Shown here in pieces: positions 1-9,214 of a stretch of DNA of 64,000 bases. The DNA comes from Bifidobacterium mongoliense DSM 21395 (GTDB lineage Bacteria; Actinomycetota; Actinomycetes; Actinomycetales; Bifidobacteriaceae), in NCBI RefSeq assembly GCF_000741285.1, contig NZ_JGZE01000010.1:124001-188000 (forward strand), given 5' to 3'. Made by a program: the position numbers and the translations under genes. A model generated the notes under the pieces. That model was given only the letters and a program-made list of their open reading frames with translations, had not been told where the DNA came from and did no database searches. How positions within the stretch are numbered: the stretch's first letter is position 1; every line of letters starts with the position of its first letter.

Positions 1-60
1 GACTTGACTTGCCGTTCGTTGACTTGTGTTGCGGTTCGGTGACTTGTATCGCTGTATGTT
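1..60. repeat. 20-bp tandem repeat, right end of an array
   Basis: Three contiguous 20-bp units at 1-20, 21-40 and 41-60 each begin with GACTTG. The second reads GACTTGTGTTGCGGTTCGGT. The array probably continues to the left of the window. The unit prefix GACTTGTGT is shared with the 21-bp units at 2.5-2.9 kb and 43.1-43.3 kb, so this looks like a third member of the same dispersed repeat family with a different period. No gene is seen in 61-321 apart from the ribosome binding site of the following gene. Confidence 0.6.
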
Positions 61-321
61 GCCACGCGTCCCGCATCCGCGCATCGCTCGTGCGTGATCG
101 AATCGCAACAGAGGTCGTCCCTCTCGCTTAATCCCCATCGTAACCGCTGCCATCGGCGGTTGTGCCCGTGGCATAGGCCAGGAACTCCACATTCAGCGCT
201 CACACCCCATCGCGCCTTTGGATGACATTGCCCGTCCTCGCAGAACCTCCTACGTTCAGAGCTAACACACAGGAGCGTCGATTATCCTGAGATTGGAATC
301 ACGATACGTAAAGGAGCAATC

Positions 322-1215
322 ATGACGTTCGGAAGGCAACCGCAGGACGACCGCGATCACATGAATCAGCAACCCTACGGCCAGTCGCAGGGACAGCCAA
401 CGCAACCGCTGTACGGCCAGGGCTACCAGAACCATCAGGGTTATCAGACGTCCACGGGATCACAGGCGCCCAGCGGCCAATACGGCTACGCGGCGCAGTC
501 CGCATCGGGCCGCGCCCCCATCGACGCGCAACTCGCCTATTCCTACGAGCGCACCAAGCGGACCTCAATCGCGAGCGCCTACGGCCAGATGACCATTGGA
601 CTGCTTATCACCGCCGTCGTCGCCATCGTCTCCCAGATGACGGGTGCGTTGGTCAGTTTCCTTGTCGCCACGGGCGGGCTCGGATGGATCGGCCTGGCCA
701 TCGTCCAAGTCGTCATGGCTGTGACACTCGGAGCACGTGTCATGAAGATGCGCACCGGAACCGCCTACGCGATGTTCTATGTGTATGCGGCGCTCATGGG
801 CTTCACATTGAGCTCGATCTTCCTGGTCTACGATCTTGGTTCGATCGGCATGGCTCTGGGATTGAGCATCGGTTTCTTCGTCGTCCTCACCATGTTGGCT
901 CTGACTACCAAAATCGACATGCTCAAGACCGGTCCGATCCTCATGGTCGCCCTCATCGTGCTCATTGTGGGTCAGGTCATCCTCATGTTCATCTCCCCTT
1001 CGAACACCATCATGATGGCGATCTCCGCGGTTGGCTTGCTGATCTTCGCCGGTCTGACGGCATACGACGCCCAGCGCACCCGCGCACTGTTCGCCCAGTA
1101 CGCGACGAATCTCGACATGATCAAGCGCCTGTCCATCGTCTGCGCACTGAGCCTGTATCTCGATTTCGTCAACATGTTCCTCTATCTGCTGCGCCTGTTC
1201 GGCGGCCGCAACTAG
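322..1215 (+). CDS. Bax inhibitor-1 / YccA family membrane protein
   Basis: A 297-residue integral membrane protein. The first about 75 residues are rich in Gln, Gly, Tyr and Ser (QPYGQSQGQPTQPLYGQ type) and look disordered and cytosolic. From about residue 85 there are seven hydrophobic segments, ending in the family signature LYLDFVNMFLYLLRLFGG at the C-terminus. The AYDAQRT stretch before the last segment is also typical. The start at 322 follows AAAGGAGCAATC, a good ribosome binding site, whereas the alternative ATG at 361 has none. Family members are implicated in calcium leak and stress or membrane-protein quality control, but the substrate here is unknown. It stands alone on the plus strand, followed by a terminator hairpin. 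Confidence 0.9.
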   Translation: MTFGRQPQDDRDHMNQQPYGQSQGQPTQPLYGQGYQNHQGYQTSTGSQAPSGQYGYAAQSASGRAPIDAQLAYSYERTKRTSIASAYGQMTIGLLITAVVAIVSQMTGALVSFLVATGGLGWIGLAIVQVVMAVTLGARVMKMRTGTAYAMFYVYAALMGFTLSSIFLVYDLGSIGMALGLSIGFFVVLTMLALTTKIDMLKTGPILMVALIVLIVGQVILMFISPSNTIMMAISAVGLLIFAGLTAYDAQRTRALFAQYATNLDMIKRLSIVCALSLYLDFVNMFLYLLRLFGGRN

Positions 1216-1224
1216 GCCATATCC

Positions 1225-1253
1225 GGGTGCGCCCGCAGACGCCGGGCGCACCC
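1225..1253 (+). terminator. Terminator hairpin after the Bax-inhibitor gene
   Basis: A perfect 11-bp stem, GGGTGCGCCCG at 1225-1235 and CGGGCGCACCC at 1243-1253, with a 7-nt loop, 10 nt after the stop codon. Only a weak T-rich stretch follows, as is common in high-GC actinobacteria. Confidence 0.75.
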
Positions 1254-1270
1254 TTCGACATTCGATCAGT

Positions 1271-1412
1271 TTCTCATTCCTCCATTCTTTCGGTCTTTCG
1301 GTCCCTCAGTCCTCTCACTCCCTCAGTCACTCACCCCCTCAGTCACCCAACCCTCCCCCTCCAGTCTCCCTGAGTTCCTCAGTCCCTCCCCTCATTCCCC
1401 CACTTCCTCAGT
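1271..1412. repeat. Polypyrimidine tract with CTCAGT repeats
   Basis: About 140 nt of almost pure C/T on the plus strand with sparse A and G. CTCAGT recurs at about 1315, 1322, 1338, 1378 and 1407 within a background of CCCTC and CACTC. No ORF with coding character crosses it. It lies between the terminator of the Bax-inhibitor gene and the 3' end of the DUF559-like gene. Such a strand-biased mirror-like tract could adopt triplex DNA, but this is inference. Confidence 0.6.
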
Positions 1413-1547
1413 GCGCCCTTAAGTTGCGTGGTATGTCCCGCCCCGACACAGTCCGTCCTCGCGTGGCACAGTGAGCCCCAGTCACGCGGCGCTTCCTCGT
1501 ACGTCACGGTGCACGCTTCCCACACCGATTTCACACCTCGTATTTCG

Positions 1548-2435
1548 TCATCGCTTCTTCCTATGATGCCTCCCATCCGCCAAACGCCATAAATCCCTAG
1601 GCTCCTCCACCACCGAGGAACCTCCCGCCGCAAGCAATGCGGATCTGACGTTACGCACATATCGATCCATGGCGCTCTCACTGCTGAGCATCGCGCCCCA
1701 TACCGGGAACACCTTCCACTCCCCCGCAGTCAAGGCATTCAGGCGTTCGCAGTCGTCGACGTACTGGGCTGTGTGGTGCATGCCGTGATATTCCATCCCG
1801 ATACGAAACTCTGGATATGCCATGTCCAACACCCGCACACGACCGTCCACCATCAAGGAATAGTTGATCACGGGCATCGGTAGGCCCCGGCGGAGTATCG
1901 CCAGTCTGAGCTTGCTCTCGTATGGGGAATCGGTGCCAGGCAGTGATAGTCTCAGCGCCCTCATGCACAGGCGCCGATTGGTCAGACGTCGCCCCTCGCG
2001 CACGAATCGTCCCAGCTGCAAGCGGGTCGAACGCTGCAGCACCGGATCACGGCACGCCATGACGTCCGCCAGCATGGTCAGGGATTCAAGGTCATACCGC
2101 CGTGCCATGTGCGCGAACGTCGCCGCGGGAGACGTGCACACCATGTCAAACACCTTGATAACAGCGTCGTCTCGATGCAGCTGATTCCATGTGTGGCAGA
2201 CGATCGGTGCGGGAAGAGTCCGATACTGGTCCCGATCCGACATGACGATATGCATCCTGGGGTCGATCTCGATCGAAATCCCCATCAACCCCAGCGCCAT
2301 GTCCAAAGCGAATACCGGTTCGAAACGCACCATGCGTTTCGCCTCTCGGCATCGCTGGACGTATTCTGATTGCACGCTCCACGCCTTGCAGCGCATGATG
2401 TGCTGCTCCGACGGTTGCTGGCGTATCTCGAACAT
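1548..2435 (-). CDS. DUF559-like protein with Vsr/PD-(D/E)XK endonuclease-type fold
   Basis: A 295-residue orphan of the actinobacterial family often labelled DUF559 or AbiEi-like. The C-terminal third carries the Vsr-like pattern: Glu173 in ESKLRLAIL, Asp204 in VRVLDMAYP and Glu215 in IGMEYHGMHH, the likely metal-binding set of a PD-(D/E)XK fold. The N-terminal two thirds resemble the winged-helix part of AbiEi-type proteins. The ATG at 2435 was chosen because the longer GTG start at 2531 lies inside the first degenerate unit of the adjacent repeat array. No partner toxin or antitoxin gene is beside it. Base composition looks less GC-rich than the neighbours by eye, which may hint at transfer. 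Function is unproven. Confidence 0.6.
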   Translation of the reverse strand: MFEIRQQPSEQHIMRCKAWSVQSEYVQRCREAKRMVRFEPVFALDMALGLMGISIEIDPRMHIVMSDRDQYRTLPAPIVCHTWNQLHRDDAVIKVFDMVCTSPAATFAHMARRYDLESLTMLADVMACRDPVLQRSTRLQLGRFVREGRRLTNRRLCMRALRLSLPGTDSPYESKLRLAILRRGLPMPVINYSLMVDGRVRVLDMAYPEFRIGMEYHGMHHTAQYVDDCERLNALTAGEWKVFPVWGAMLSSESAMDRYVRNVRSALLAAGGSSVVEEPRDLWRLADGRHHRKKR

Positions 2436-2524
2436 GCTCACACGATACCGATAGCCGGGCGGCGATCCGTGGCCATTGCGCCACTGTGGTCGAAGGCCCG
2501 GTTGCTGCACAAGCCGTGCGCCGA

Positions 2525-2888
2525 TCGACACGGGTCAGGGAAGGCAGTTGAGCGACACAAGTGAACGATTCGTCGACACAAGTCGTAGATGCGGCCCCAT
2601 AGATCAGCGATTGGCGGACAGATCGCAGGTTCGAGAACACAGGTCGCGAACTGGTGTACCCGGGTCCTAGGTTCAGCCACACAAGTGAACGATTGACGGA
2701 CACGGGTCGCCGGTTGCCTGACATGAGTCGCAGATTGGCCGACAAAGATCGCTGGTTCGACGACACAAGTCGTAGGTTCAGCCACACAAGTCGACGATTG
2801 ACAGCCACAAGTCGCAGGTTGACCGACATGAGTCGCAAGTTGACAGCCACAAGTCGCAGATACACCGACACAGATCGCAGATTCGCAT
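2525..2888 (-). repeat. Degenerate 21-bp tandem repeat array, about 16 units
   Basis: Clear 21-bp periodicity from 2553 to 2888, with a more diverged unit from 2525 and one unit shortened by about 2 bp. Read on the minus strand, units approximate GACTTGTGTCG followed by a variable half ending in AAC or AAT. The core CGAC-TTGT-GTCG is itself a small inverted repeat. Units are diverged, contiguous and without spacers. Several frames are open simply because the unit lacks stops. The array directly abuts the 72-bp palindrome at 2889-2960. It is homologous to the array at 43068-43298 in the same orientation relative to its hairpin. Confidence 0.8.
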
Positions 2889-2960
2889 AGGCAGAACGGC
2901 CAATGTAATTATTGAGTGGCGGAATTCCGCCAGTGCATAATTGTAATGGCCGTTCTGCCT
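2889..2960. repeat. 72-bp imperfect palindrome flanking the 21-bp array
   Basis: The two 36-nt arms are centred at 2924.5 and match at 30 of 36 positions by hand alignment. The outer 14 bp are perfect: AGGCAGAACGGCCA at 2889-2902 against 2947-2960. The core GGCGGAATTCCGCC at 2918-2931 is also perfect, and the AT-rich middle holds the mismatches. It is followed by a second small inverted repeat, CCTGAGG-CA-CCTCAGG, at 2958-2973. It could be a cruciform, a hairpin in a transcript, or a MITE-like element. No T-run follows. Confidence 0.75.
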
Positions 2961-2973
2961 GAGGCACCTCAGG

Positions 2974-3343
2974 ATTCGGTCTCACATCCCGAGATGATCG
3001 CCCAAATACGGACTCACCGTGACCGTAACCCGACGAACCATGACATCCGGCATCACATACGCCAACGAACACGCCGAAAGACGCCGAACGGAATCGAAAG
3101 CGAACCCGTCGACGCCCTGCGGACTGGACGGCGAATCTGCTAGTTGACCTGAACTGGTTCAGAAAGCGTTTCAGGACGCGGATCTGAAAGCGGCTACGGC
3201 AGTGAACCCGGCGATCACCACCGCCGTTCACCGGCCGCCGTTCACCATCGCCGCCACCAACCACACCAACCACCGGCCACTAGCAGACATCCACCCCTGG
3301 CCACGACCAAGCAACCACCGTGGGCCAGCGGTCAGCAAAGCAA
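2974..3343. other. Intergenic stretch without recognisable gene
   Basis: About 370 nt between the hairpin and the acnA 3' region. Short ORFs here have no ribosome binding site and no recognisable family. One near-palindrome, CTGAAC-TG-GTTCAG, lies at 3149-3162. The right half is rich in CCACC/CAACC and compositionally simple. Nothing else is recognised. Confidence 0.5.
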
Positions 3344-3392
3344 TCAGCGATCACCCATCAACCAACCACCGCTCAGCGATCACCCATCAACC
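3344..3392. repeat. 29-bp tandem duplication of the acnA 3' end
   Basis: TCAGCGATCACCCATCAACC occurs at 3344-3363 and again at 3373-3392, offset by 29 bp. The second copy contains the acnA stop codon (TCA at 3373-3375 on the plus strand), so the first copy is a duplicated gene end lying just downstream of acnA. Confidence 0.75.
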
Positions 3393-6141
3393 CGCGCAAC
3401 ACATACTGCAGGATGCCGCCGTTACGGTAGTAGTCCGCTTCGCCAGGCGTATCGATGCGCACGGTCGCGTCGAATGCCACGACGCTGCCGTCCGTCCTGG
3501 TGGCACGAACCGTGACGGTCTTGGGGGCGGCACCTTGGTTGAGTGCCTCGATGCCCAGGATGTCGAAGGTTTCGGTGCCGTCGAGCCCCAGGGATTCGGC
3601 CGACTCGCCCTCGGGGAACTGCAGCGGCAGCACACCCATGCCGATGAGATTCGAACGGTGGATACGCTCGAAGCTGCGGGTGATCACCGCCCTGACGCCG
3701 AGCATGGCCGTGCCTTTGGCCGCCCAGTCGCGGGAGGATCCGGTGCCGTATTCCTTGCCGGCCAGCACCACGAGCGGCGTGCCCTGACGCCGGTACCGCT
3801 GTGATGCCTCGTAGATCGTCGAGGGTTTGCCCTCCACGAAGTCGTAGGTGAAACCGCCCGGCGTGACCTCCTGGCCGACGGATGCGAGCAACTGGTTACG
3901 TAGGCGAATATTGCCGAAGGTTCCCCGGACCATGATCTCGTGATTGCCGCGCCTGGAGCCGTAGGAATTGAAATCCTTGCGCGTGATGCCGCGGTCCATG
4001 AGATACCGCCCGGCCGGACTCGAGGCGGGGAACGCGCCGGCCGGGGAAATGTGGTCGGTGGTCACGGAGTCGCCCAGCAAGGCCAGCACCCTGGCGCCGT
4101 GGATGTCGGTCACCGGCTGGGGGGTGGCCGTCATGTCGTCGAAGAAGGTCTGCTTGCGCACGTAAGTGGAGTCGGGATCCCAGGCGAACCGCTCGCCGTG
4201 CGGGACCTGCAATCCGTTCCACCGCTCGTCGCCGTCGAACACCGATTGGTAGTCCTGCACGTACATGTCGCGGGACACCGTTTCGTCGACGATCTGGTGG
4301 ATCTCGGCGTTCGACGGCCAGATGTCGCGCAGGAAGACCTCGTCACCCGCGCGATCGACGCCCAGGGGCTGGCGGTCGAAATCGAAGTTCATGGTGCCCG
4401 CCAGCGCATAGGCGATCACCAGAGGCGGCGAGGCGAGGTAGTTCATCTTGACGTCGGGGCTGATGCGCCCTTCGAAGTTACGGTTGCCGGACAGCACCGC
4501 GGTCACCGTCAGGTCGTTGTCGTTGATGGCCTGTGAGATCTCCGGCAGCAACGGACCGGAGTTGCCGATGCAGGTGGCGCAGCCGAAGCCTACGAGTTGG
4601 TAGCCCAGCGCGTCGAGGTCGGTTTGCAGACCGGCCTTGTCGAGATAGTCGGCGACGACCTGCGAGCCCGGGGCGAGCGACGTCTTCACCCACGGTTTCG
4701 GCGTCAACCCTTTGGCGTGGGCGTTGCGTGCGAGCAGCCCCGCGGCGATCATGACGGACGGATTCGAGGTGTTCGTGCAGCTGGTGATGGACGCTATGGC
4801 GACGTCGCCGTTGCGCACCGAAAAATCGCCGCGGAAATCGGTCTTGACCGCGATCGGCTCATGCGCGGTGCGATTGGTCTCGTAGTCGGGTACGGTGCGT
4901 TCGAACCTGGGTTTGGCCTGGGAGAGCTCGATGCGGTCCTGCGGGCGTTTCGGCCCGGCGATGGACGGCACGACGGTGCCCAGGTCAAGGGTCATGTACT
5001 CCGAGTACTGCGGTTCGACGTAATCGGGATCCCCCGTGTCGCCCCACAACCGGTTCGCCTTGGCATAGGCCTCGACCAACGCGATCTGCCGGTCGCTGCG
5101 CCCCGTGAGCCGCAGGTAATCGAGCGTGACGTCGTCGATGGGGAAAATGCCGCAGGTCGAGCCGAATTCCGGGCTCATGTTGCCGATGGTGGCGCGGTTG
5201 GCCAAGGGCAGTTCCACCACGCCGTCGCCGTAGAATTCGACGAACTTGCCGACCACGCCGTGCTGGCGCAGCATGTCGGTGACCGTGAGGACGACGTCGG
5301 TGGCCGTCACGCCCTCGGGAATCGCACCGGTGAGCTTGAATCCGACGACCCGCGGGACCAGCATCGAGATGGGCTGGCCCAGCATCGCCGCCTCGGCCTC
5401 GATGCCGCCCACACCCCAGCCGAGCACGCCGAGGCCGTTGACCATGGTGGTGTGCGAATCCGTGCCCACGCATGAGTCCAGGTAGGCGAGCTCGCGGCCA
5501 TCGGTCCGATCGCTCCCCTCAGCGCCAACAGCGCCGTCGCTGCCGCCACCGACTCCGTCCGCACCGGCCTGCGCCTTGTGCATGACCACCTGCGCCAGAT
5601 ACTCGATGTTCACCTGGTGAATGATGCCGGTCCCGGGCGGGACGACACGGAAGTTGTGGAACGCCTGCTGCCCCCAGCGCAGGAACTGGTAGCGTTCGCC
5701 GTTGCGCTGGTATTCGATGTCCATGTTGCGCTGCATCGCATCCGCGACGCCGTAGGCGTCAATCTGCACCGAATGATCGATGACCATGTCGGCGGGGACC
5801 TGCGGATTGATGACCTCGGGGTCGCCCCCCAGATCCGCGACCGCATCGCGCATCGTGGCCAGATCGACGATGCACGGCACGCCGGTGAAGTCCTGCATCA
5901 CCACGCGCGAGGGGGTGAACTGGATCTCGTCGCTCGGTTCGGCCTGGGGATCCCAATCGAGCAGCGCGCGCACATGATCATCGGTGATGTTCGCGCCGTC
6001 GATGTTGCGGATGAGGTTCTCGACAAGCACCTTCAGGCAGTACGGCAGATGCCCGATGCCCGGCAAATCGGCGATGCGATAGTAATCGAAGGTTTCCCGG
6101 CACGCATGCAGAACGGACCGCTGGGTTTCTCGTAGGGACAT
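3373..6141 (-). CDS. acnA: Aconitate hydratase A
   Basis: A 922-residue cytosolic enzyme converting citrate to isocitrate. It probably serves the partial TCA route to 2-oxoglutarate and glutamate typical of these fermenters. The [4Fe-4S] cysteines are visible in CTNTSNPS and in [12 protein letters not shown], and the swivel domain with [11 protein letters not shown] is present near the C-terminus. The start at 6141 ([11 protein letters not shown]) is preceded by GGAGGATTC; the upstream in-frame extension to 6195 lacks such a site. An unusual Gly/Ala/Asp/Ser-rich insertion of about 20 residues ([14 protein letters not shown]) sits just before the conserved [19 protein letters not shown] stretch. 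The 3' end is tandemly duplicated downstream. Confidence 0.97.
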   Translation of the reverse strand: MSLRETQRSVLHACRETFDYYRIADLPGIGHLPYCLKVLVENLIRNIDGANITDDHVRALLDWDPQAEPSDEIQFTPSRVVMQDFTGVPCIVDLATMRDAVADLGGDPEVINPQVPADMVIDHSVQIDAYGVADAMQRNMDIEYQRNGERYQFLRWGQQAFHNFRVVPPGTGIIHQVNIEYLAQVVMHKAQAGADGVGGGSDGAVGAEGSDRTDGRELAYLDSCVGTDSHTTMVNGLGVLGWGVGGIEAEAAMLGQPISMLVPRVVGFKLTGAIPEGVTATDVVLTVTDMLRQHGVVGKFVEFYGDGVVELPLANRATIGNMSPEFGSTCGIFPIDDVTLDYLRLTGRSDRQIALVEAYAKANRLWGDTGDPDYVEPQYSEYMTLDLGTVVPSIAGPKRPQDRIELSQAKPRFERTVPDYETNRTAHEPIAVKTDFRGDFSVRNGDVAIASITSCTNTSNPSVMIAAGLLARNAHAKGLTPKPWVKTSLAPGSQVVADYLDKAGLQTDLDALGYQLVGFGCATCIGNSGPLLPEISQAINDNDLTVTAVLSGNRNFEGRISPDVKMNYLASPPLVIAYALAGTMNFDFDRQPLGVDRAGDEVFLRDIWPSNAEIHQIVDETVSRDMYVQDYQSVFDGDERWNGLQVPHGERFAWDPDSTYVRKQTFFDDMTATPQPVTDIHGARVLALLGDSVTTDHISPAGAFPASSPAGRYLMDRGITRKDFNSYGSRRGNHEIMVRGTFGNIRLRNQLLASVGQEVTPGGFTYDFVEGKPSTIYEASQRYRRQGTPLVVLAGKEYGTGSSRDWAAKGTAMLGVRAVITRSFERIHRSNLIGMGVLPLQFPEGESAESLGLDGTETFDILGIEALNQGAAPKTVTVRATRTDGSVVAFDATVRIDTPGEADYYRNGGILQYVLRGLMGDR

Positions 6142-6181
6142 GAATCCTCCGATTCTCGTGTGTGGTGGACCGTCAAGGGTC

Positions 6182-6199
6182 CGACATGCCGGCATGTCG
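6182..6199. promoter_or_regulatory. 18-bp perfect palindrome upstream of acnA, possible operator
   Basis: CGACATGCCGGCATGTCG is a perfect inverted repeat centred about 49 bp upstream of the acnA start codon, within the 192-bp gap separating acnA from the P-type ATPase gene. Its position suits a repressor site or a leader hairpin. The binding protein, if any, is unknown. Confidence 0.45.
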
Positions 6200-6333
6200 C
6201 CGAGTGCGTCACCCTTACCGCCCGCCGTCGCCCGTCCACGCCGAACCGCTTCTTGGCATGGGCTCGTCGCCGACGCCGGATCTGATGATCCTGGACGGAA
6301 TGATGCCTGCTGTCAGTGTACCGTGCCGATATT

Positions 6334-9090
6334 TCAATCCCGACGATGTCGCCTGTCATGTGAAACACGACCGGACCACGGCAACGCGGCAACGCGGCAC
6401 ACCGCATACACCGCCAGGGCCAACACCAGGACGACCATGGTGGTCACCAGCATGGATCCGGAGGGCACGATGACGGCGAAGAACCGTGCGACCGGCGGGA
6501 TACAGACGCCCACGACCCCGGCCACGGCGAAAACGACCACCAACAGACCACGCCAGCTGCGCAGCGGCCGGGAGACGCGCGCGAGCACCAGCATTGCCAG
6601 CACGAAGATGAGGACCGCGTTCGTGGAGCGCAGCAGCGTCAGATCCGCCGCATGATCGAGATTCCAGTGCATGATCGGCGGGAGCATCCAGGAATTGAGC
6701 AGCGTGGCCAGTCCGATGGCCGCGCCTCCCGGTATCGCGAACGCGACGACACGGCGCAGGAATCCGGGGATGTAGCGCCGGGAACTCGGACCCAACGCCA
6801 GCAGGAACGCGGGCATGCCGATGGTCAGCGCGCCGATATACGTGATATGCCGCGGCAGATAGGGGAACGGCATCGCGGTGAGCACCACGCCGATGGAGAT
6901 GAGCATGGAATAGATGGTCTTGACCAGGAACAACGAGGCCACACGCTCCATATTCGCCATGACCTGACGGCCCCGGGCGACGACGTCAGGCAGATGGGAG
7001 AACTGCGAGTCGACGAGGATGATCTGCGCGACCGCTTTGGCCGCCGGTGCCGCATTGCCCATCGCGATGCCCAGATCGGCCTCTTTGATCGCCAGCGTGT
7101 CGTTCACGCCGTCGCCGGTCATGGCCACGACATGGTCCCCTTGGTGCAGCGCCTTCACGATGGACTGCTTTTGTTTGGGCAGCACGCGTCCGAGGACATC
7201 GACCCGATCAAGCACTTCGGCCAGGCGGTCGATGTCCTCCGGCAGCTCGCGCGCGTCCATCGTGCGCGGCTCGCGCTCCCCCGTCAGACCCACCTTGCGT
7301 GCGATGGCGCCCACGGTGACGGGATTGTCCCCGGAAATCACCCTGCAGCGCACGCCCTGCTCGCGGAACCATGCGAGGGTGTGCGAGGCGTCATCGCGAA
7401 TGTGCTCGGCGCAGAGCACCAGCGCGACGGGCCGCGCGGCGGACGGCATGCTCATCGACGCTTCCCCCATGGTTGCATCCTGTCCGGCCGCGCTCTGCTG
7501 CCCGCCGGGCGCATCGGGAGTCCGTTCGTCCTGCGCCTCTCCCTGGGACCGATCGGCCGGGCACCGTGCGACCATCAGGACGCGCTCGCCCTGGTCGGCA
7601 TGCCGAGCGACCTGATCGGCGACATCCTTCCCGTCGTAGGACGCGTGCGACGCCTCGGTCCCGGCCTCGTCCGAACCGGTGGTCGATGCCGGTCCCATCG
7701 CCGACATGAGGACCTCGGGCGCGCCAAGATACCAAGTCTCCCCCGTGTCCCGGGCCACCGCGCTCCACTTCCTGGCCGACGAGAACGGTATGCGACCGGC
7801 TACATCACCGGGCATGACGTCGCGGTCGCCCAGGTAGGCGAGCACCGCGCGTCCGGTGCCGTTCGGATTCTCTTCGTTCGCCAGATCGTACAGGGCGCTC
7901 AACACCGCCCCGTCGCCACCCTTGCGATCGGAGCCGTCGAGGAACTCGATGCCGTTCATGGCGATGCGGCCGTCGGTGATGGTCCCGGTCTTGTCGAGGT
8001 TCAGGCAATCGACCCTGGCCAGCGTCTCCACCGATTCGAGTTCCTGGACCAGGGTCTTGTGCCGCGCCAGGCGCATGGCGGCGATCGCGAAGTTGAGCGA
8101 GGTGAGCAGCACGAGCCCCTCCGGGATCATGCCCACCACGCCTGCGACCGCGGCGATGACGGCCTGACGCCATGCCCCAGTGGACAGGGCGACCTGCCAG
8201 CCGCCGACCGTGTGGATCTGCGACCAGATGAGGGCGAAGCACAGCGGCACGACGATGACGGTCATCGTCTTGAGGATGGTGTTGATGCCGGATTTCAGAT
8301 CGGAGACGCTGGCCTTGTAGACCTTGGCCTCCGCGGTCAGCTTCGCCGCATACCCGTGCTTGCCGACGGCCTCAACGCGGACCAACGCCATGCCGGAGAC
8401 CGTGGTCGCCCCGGACAATACGGTGTCGCCCTCGCGTTTCACCACGGTCGCGGATTCTCCGGTCAGCATGGATTCGTCGAGTTCCAAACCCCACGTGTGC
8501 AGCACCTTGCCGTCGGCCGGCACCTGATCGCCGGCCCGCACCCAGAGCAGATCGCCGAGCACGATATCGTCATGCCCGATGGCGAGGTCACGGCCACCGC
8601 GACGCACCATCGGCTTGGAGGAGACGAGGATGGAGAGTCGGTCCAGCGTGATCTTGGCCCGAAGCTCGGTGACAACGCCGATGGCGGTGTTGATGATGAT
8701 GACCAGACCGAAGACCGCGTCTCGCCAGGATCCGGTGGTGAGCACCATGATCATGGCGACCAGGATGATGGCGTTGAACAGCGTGCATACATGCGAGCGC
8801 AGGATCTGCCAGATGGAACGCGACGTGGGGGTCTCGACTGCATTGGTGCGGCCCTGCGCCACAAGACGTTCGATCTCCGCGTCGCTCAGCCCCGGCTCCG
8901 CCACTGCAGGCAACGCCGCCTGCTCCGGCTCGGATTCGACTGCGGTCCGGTCCCGTCGGACATGCCCATCCGGTCCGGTCCGGTGCGCACCGTCGTCCGT
9001 GGACGCCGCCCCCGCCTCGGCACGGGCATCGCCCTCGATCGCCTTGTCGTGCATGGTCGCTCCGTCGCTCATGGTTTCCCCGTCGTGCAT
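6334..9090 (-). CDS. Cation-translocating P-type ATPase, CtpE-like
   Basis: About 918 residues. The actuator motif LTGES, the phosphorylation motif DKTGTITDG and the hinge GDGVNDTLAIKEADLGIAMG are all present, as is a PEGL motif (GMIPEGLVLL) in transmembrane segment 4. No N-terminal heavy-metal domain is seen. This pattern matches the mycobacterial CtpE group, reported as calcium uptake pumps, so a Ca2+ or Mg2+ role is inferred. The N-terminus is a long acidic, Met/Asp-rich tail and the start is uncertain: 9090 is preceded by GGAAAG at good spacing, while ATGs at 9096 and 9123 are also in frame. The nucleotide-binding domain contains a low-complexity insertion of about 70 residues. C-terminal membrane segments end near 6400. 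Confidence 0.88.
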   Translation of the reverse strand: MHDGETMSDGATMHDKAIEGDARAEAGAASTDDGAHRTGPDGHVRRDRTAVESEPEQAALPAVAEPGLSDAEIERLVAQGRTNAVETPTSRSIWQILRSHVCTLFNAIILVAMIMVLTTGSWRDAVFGLVIIINTAIGVVTELRAKITLDRLSILVSSKPMVRRGGRDLAIGHDDIVLGDLLWVRAGDQVPADGKVLHTWGLELDESMLTGESATVVKREGDTVLSGATTVSGMALVRVEAVGKHGYAAKLTAEAKVYKASVSDLKSGINTILKTMTVIVVPLCFALIWSQIHTVGGWQVALSTGAWRQAVIAAVAGVVGMIPEGLVLLTSLNFAIAAMRLARHKTLVQELESVETLARVDCLNLDKTGTITDGRIAMNGIEFLDGSDRKGGDGAVLSALYDLANEENPNGTGRAVLAYLGDRDVMPGDVAGRIPFSSARKWSAVARDTGETWYLGAPEVLMSAMGPASTTGSDEAGTEASHASYDGKDVADQVARHADQGERVLMVARCPADRSQGEAQDERTPDAPGGQQSAAGQDATMGEASMSMPSAARPVALVLCAEHIRDDASHTLAWFREQGVRCRVISGDNPVTVGAIARKVGLTGEREPRTMDARELPEDIDRLAEVLDRVDVLGRVLPKQKQSIVKALHQGDHVVAMTGDGVNDTLAIKEADLGIAMGNAAPAAKAVAQIILVDSQFSHLPDVVARGRQVMANMERVASLFLVKTIYSMLISIGVVLTAMPFPYLPRHITYIGALTIGMPAFLLALGPSSRRYIPGFLRRVVAFAIPGGAAIGLATLLNSWMLPPIMHWNLDHAADLTLLRSTNAVLIFVLAMLVLARVSRPLRSWRGLLVVVFAVAGVVGVCIPPVARFFAVIVPSGSMLVTTMVVLVLALAVYAVCRVAALPWSGRVSHDRRHRRD

Positions 9091-9214
9091 GGTCATCTTT
9101 CCAGTTATCCCCGTCGTTCCCATTATCGGTTCGTCATGATTGTCGGTTCATCATATCCGTCGATGCGTTGTCATGGTCACCGGTTCGTCGTCAAAGCCCT
9201 CATCATGGCCATCG

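Noticed and set aside
2146..3273. Long minus-strand ORF (375 codons) reading the 21-bp array as heptapeptide repeats (NLRLVSV-type)
   Set aside because: The frame is open because the repeat unit lacks stops; no ribosome binding site, no homology, and it overlaps the DUF559-like gene in another frame. The array has other open frames too.
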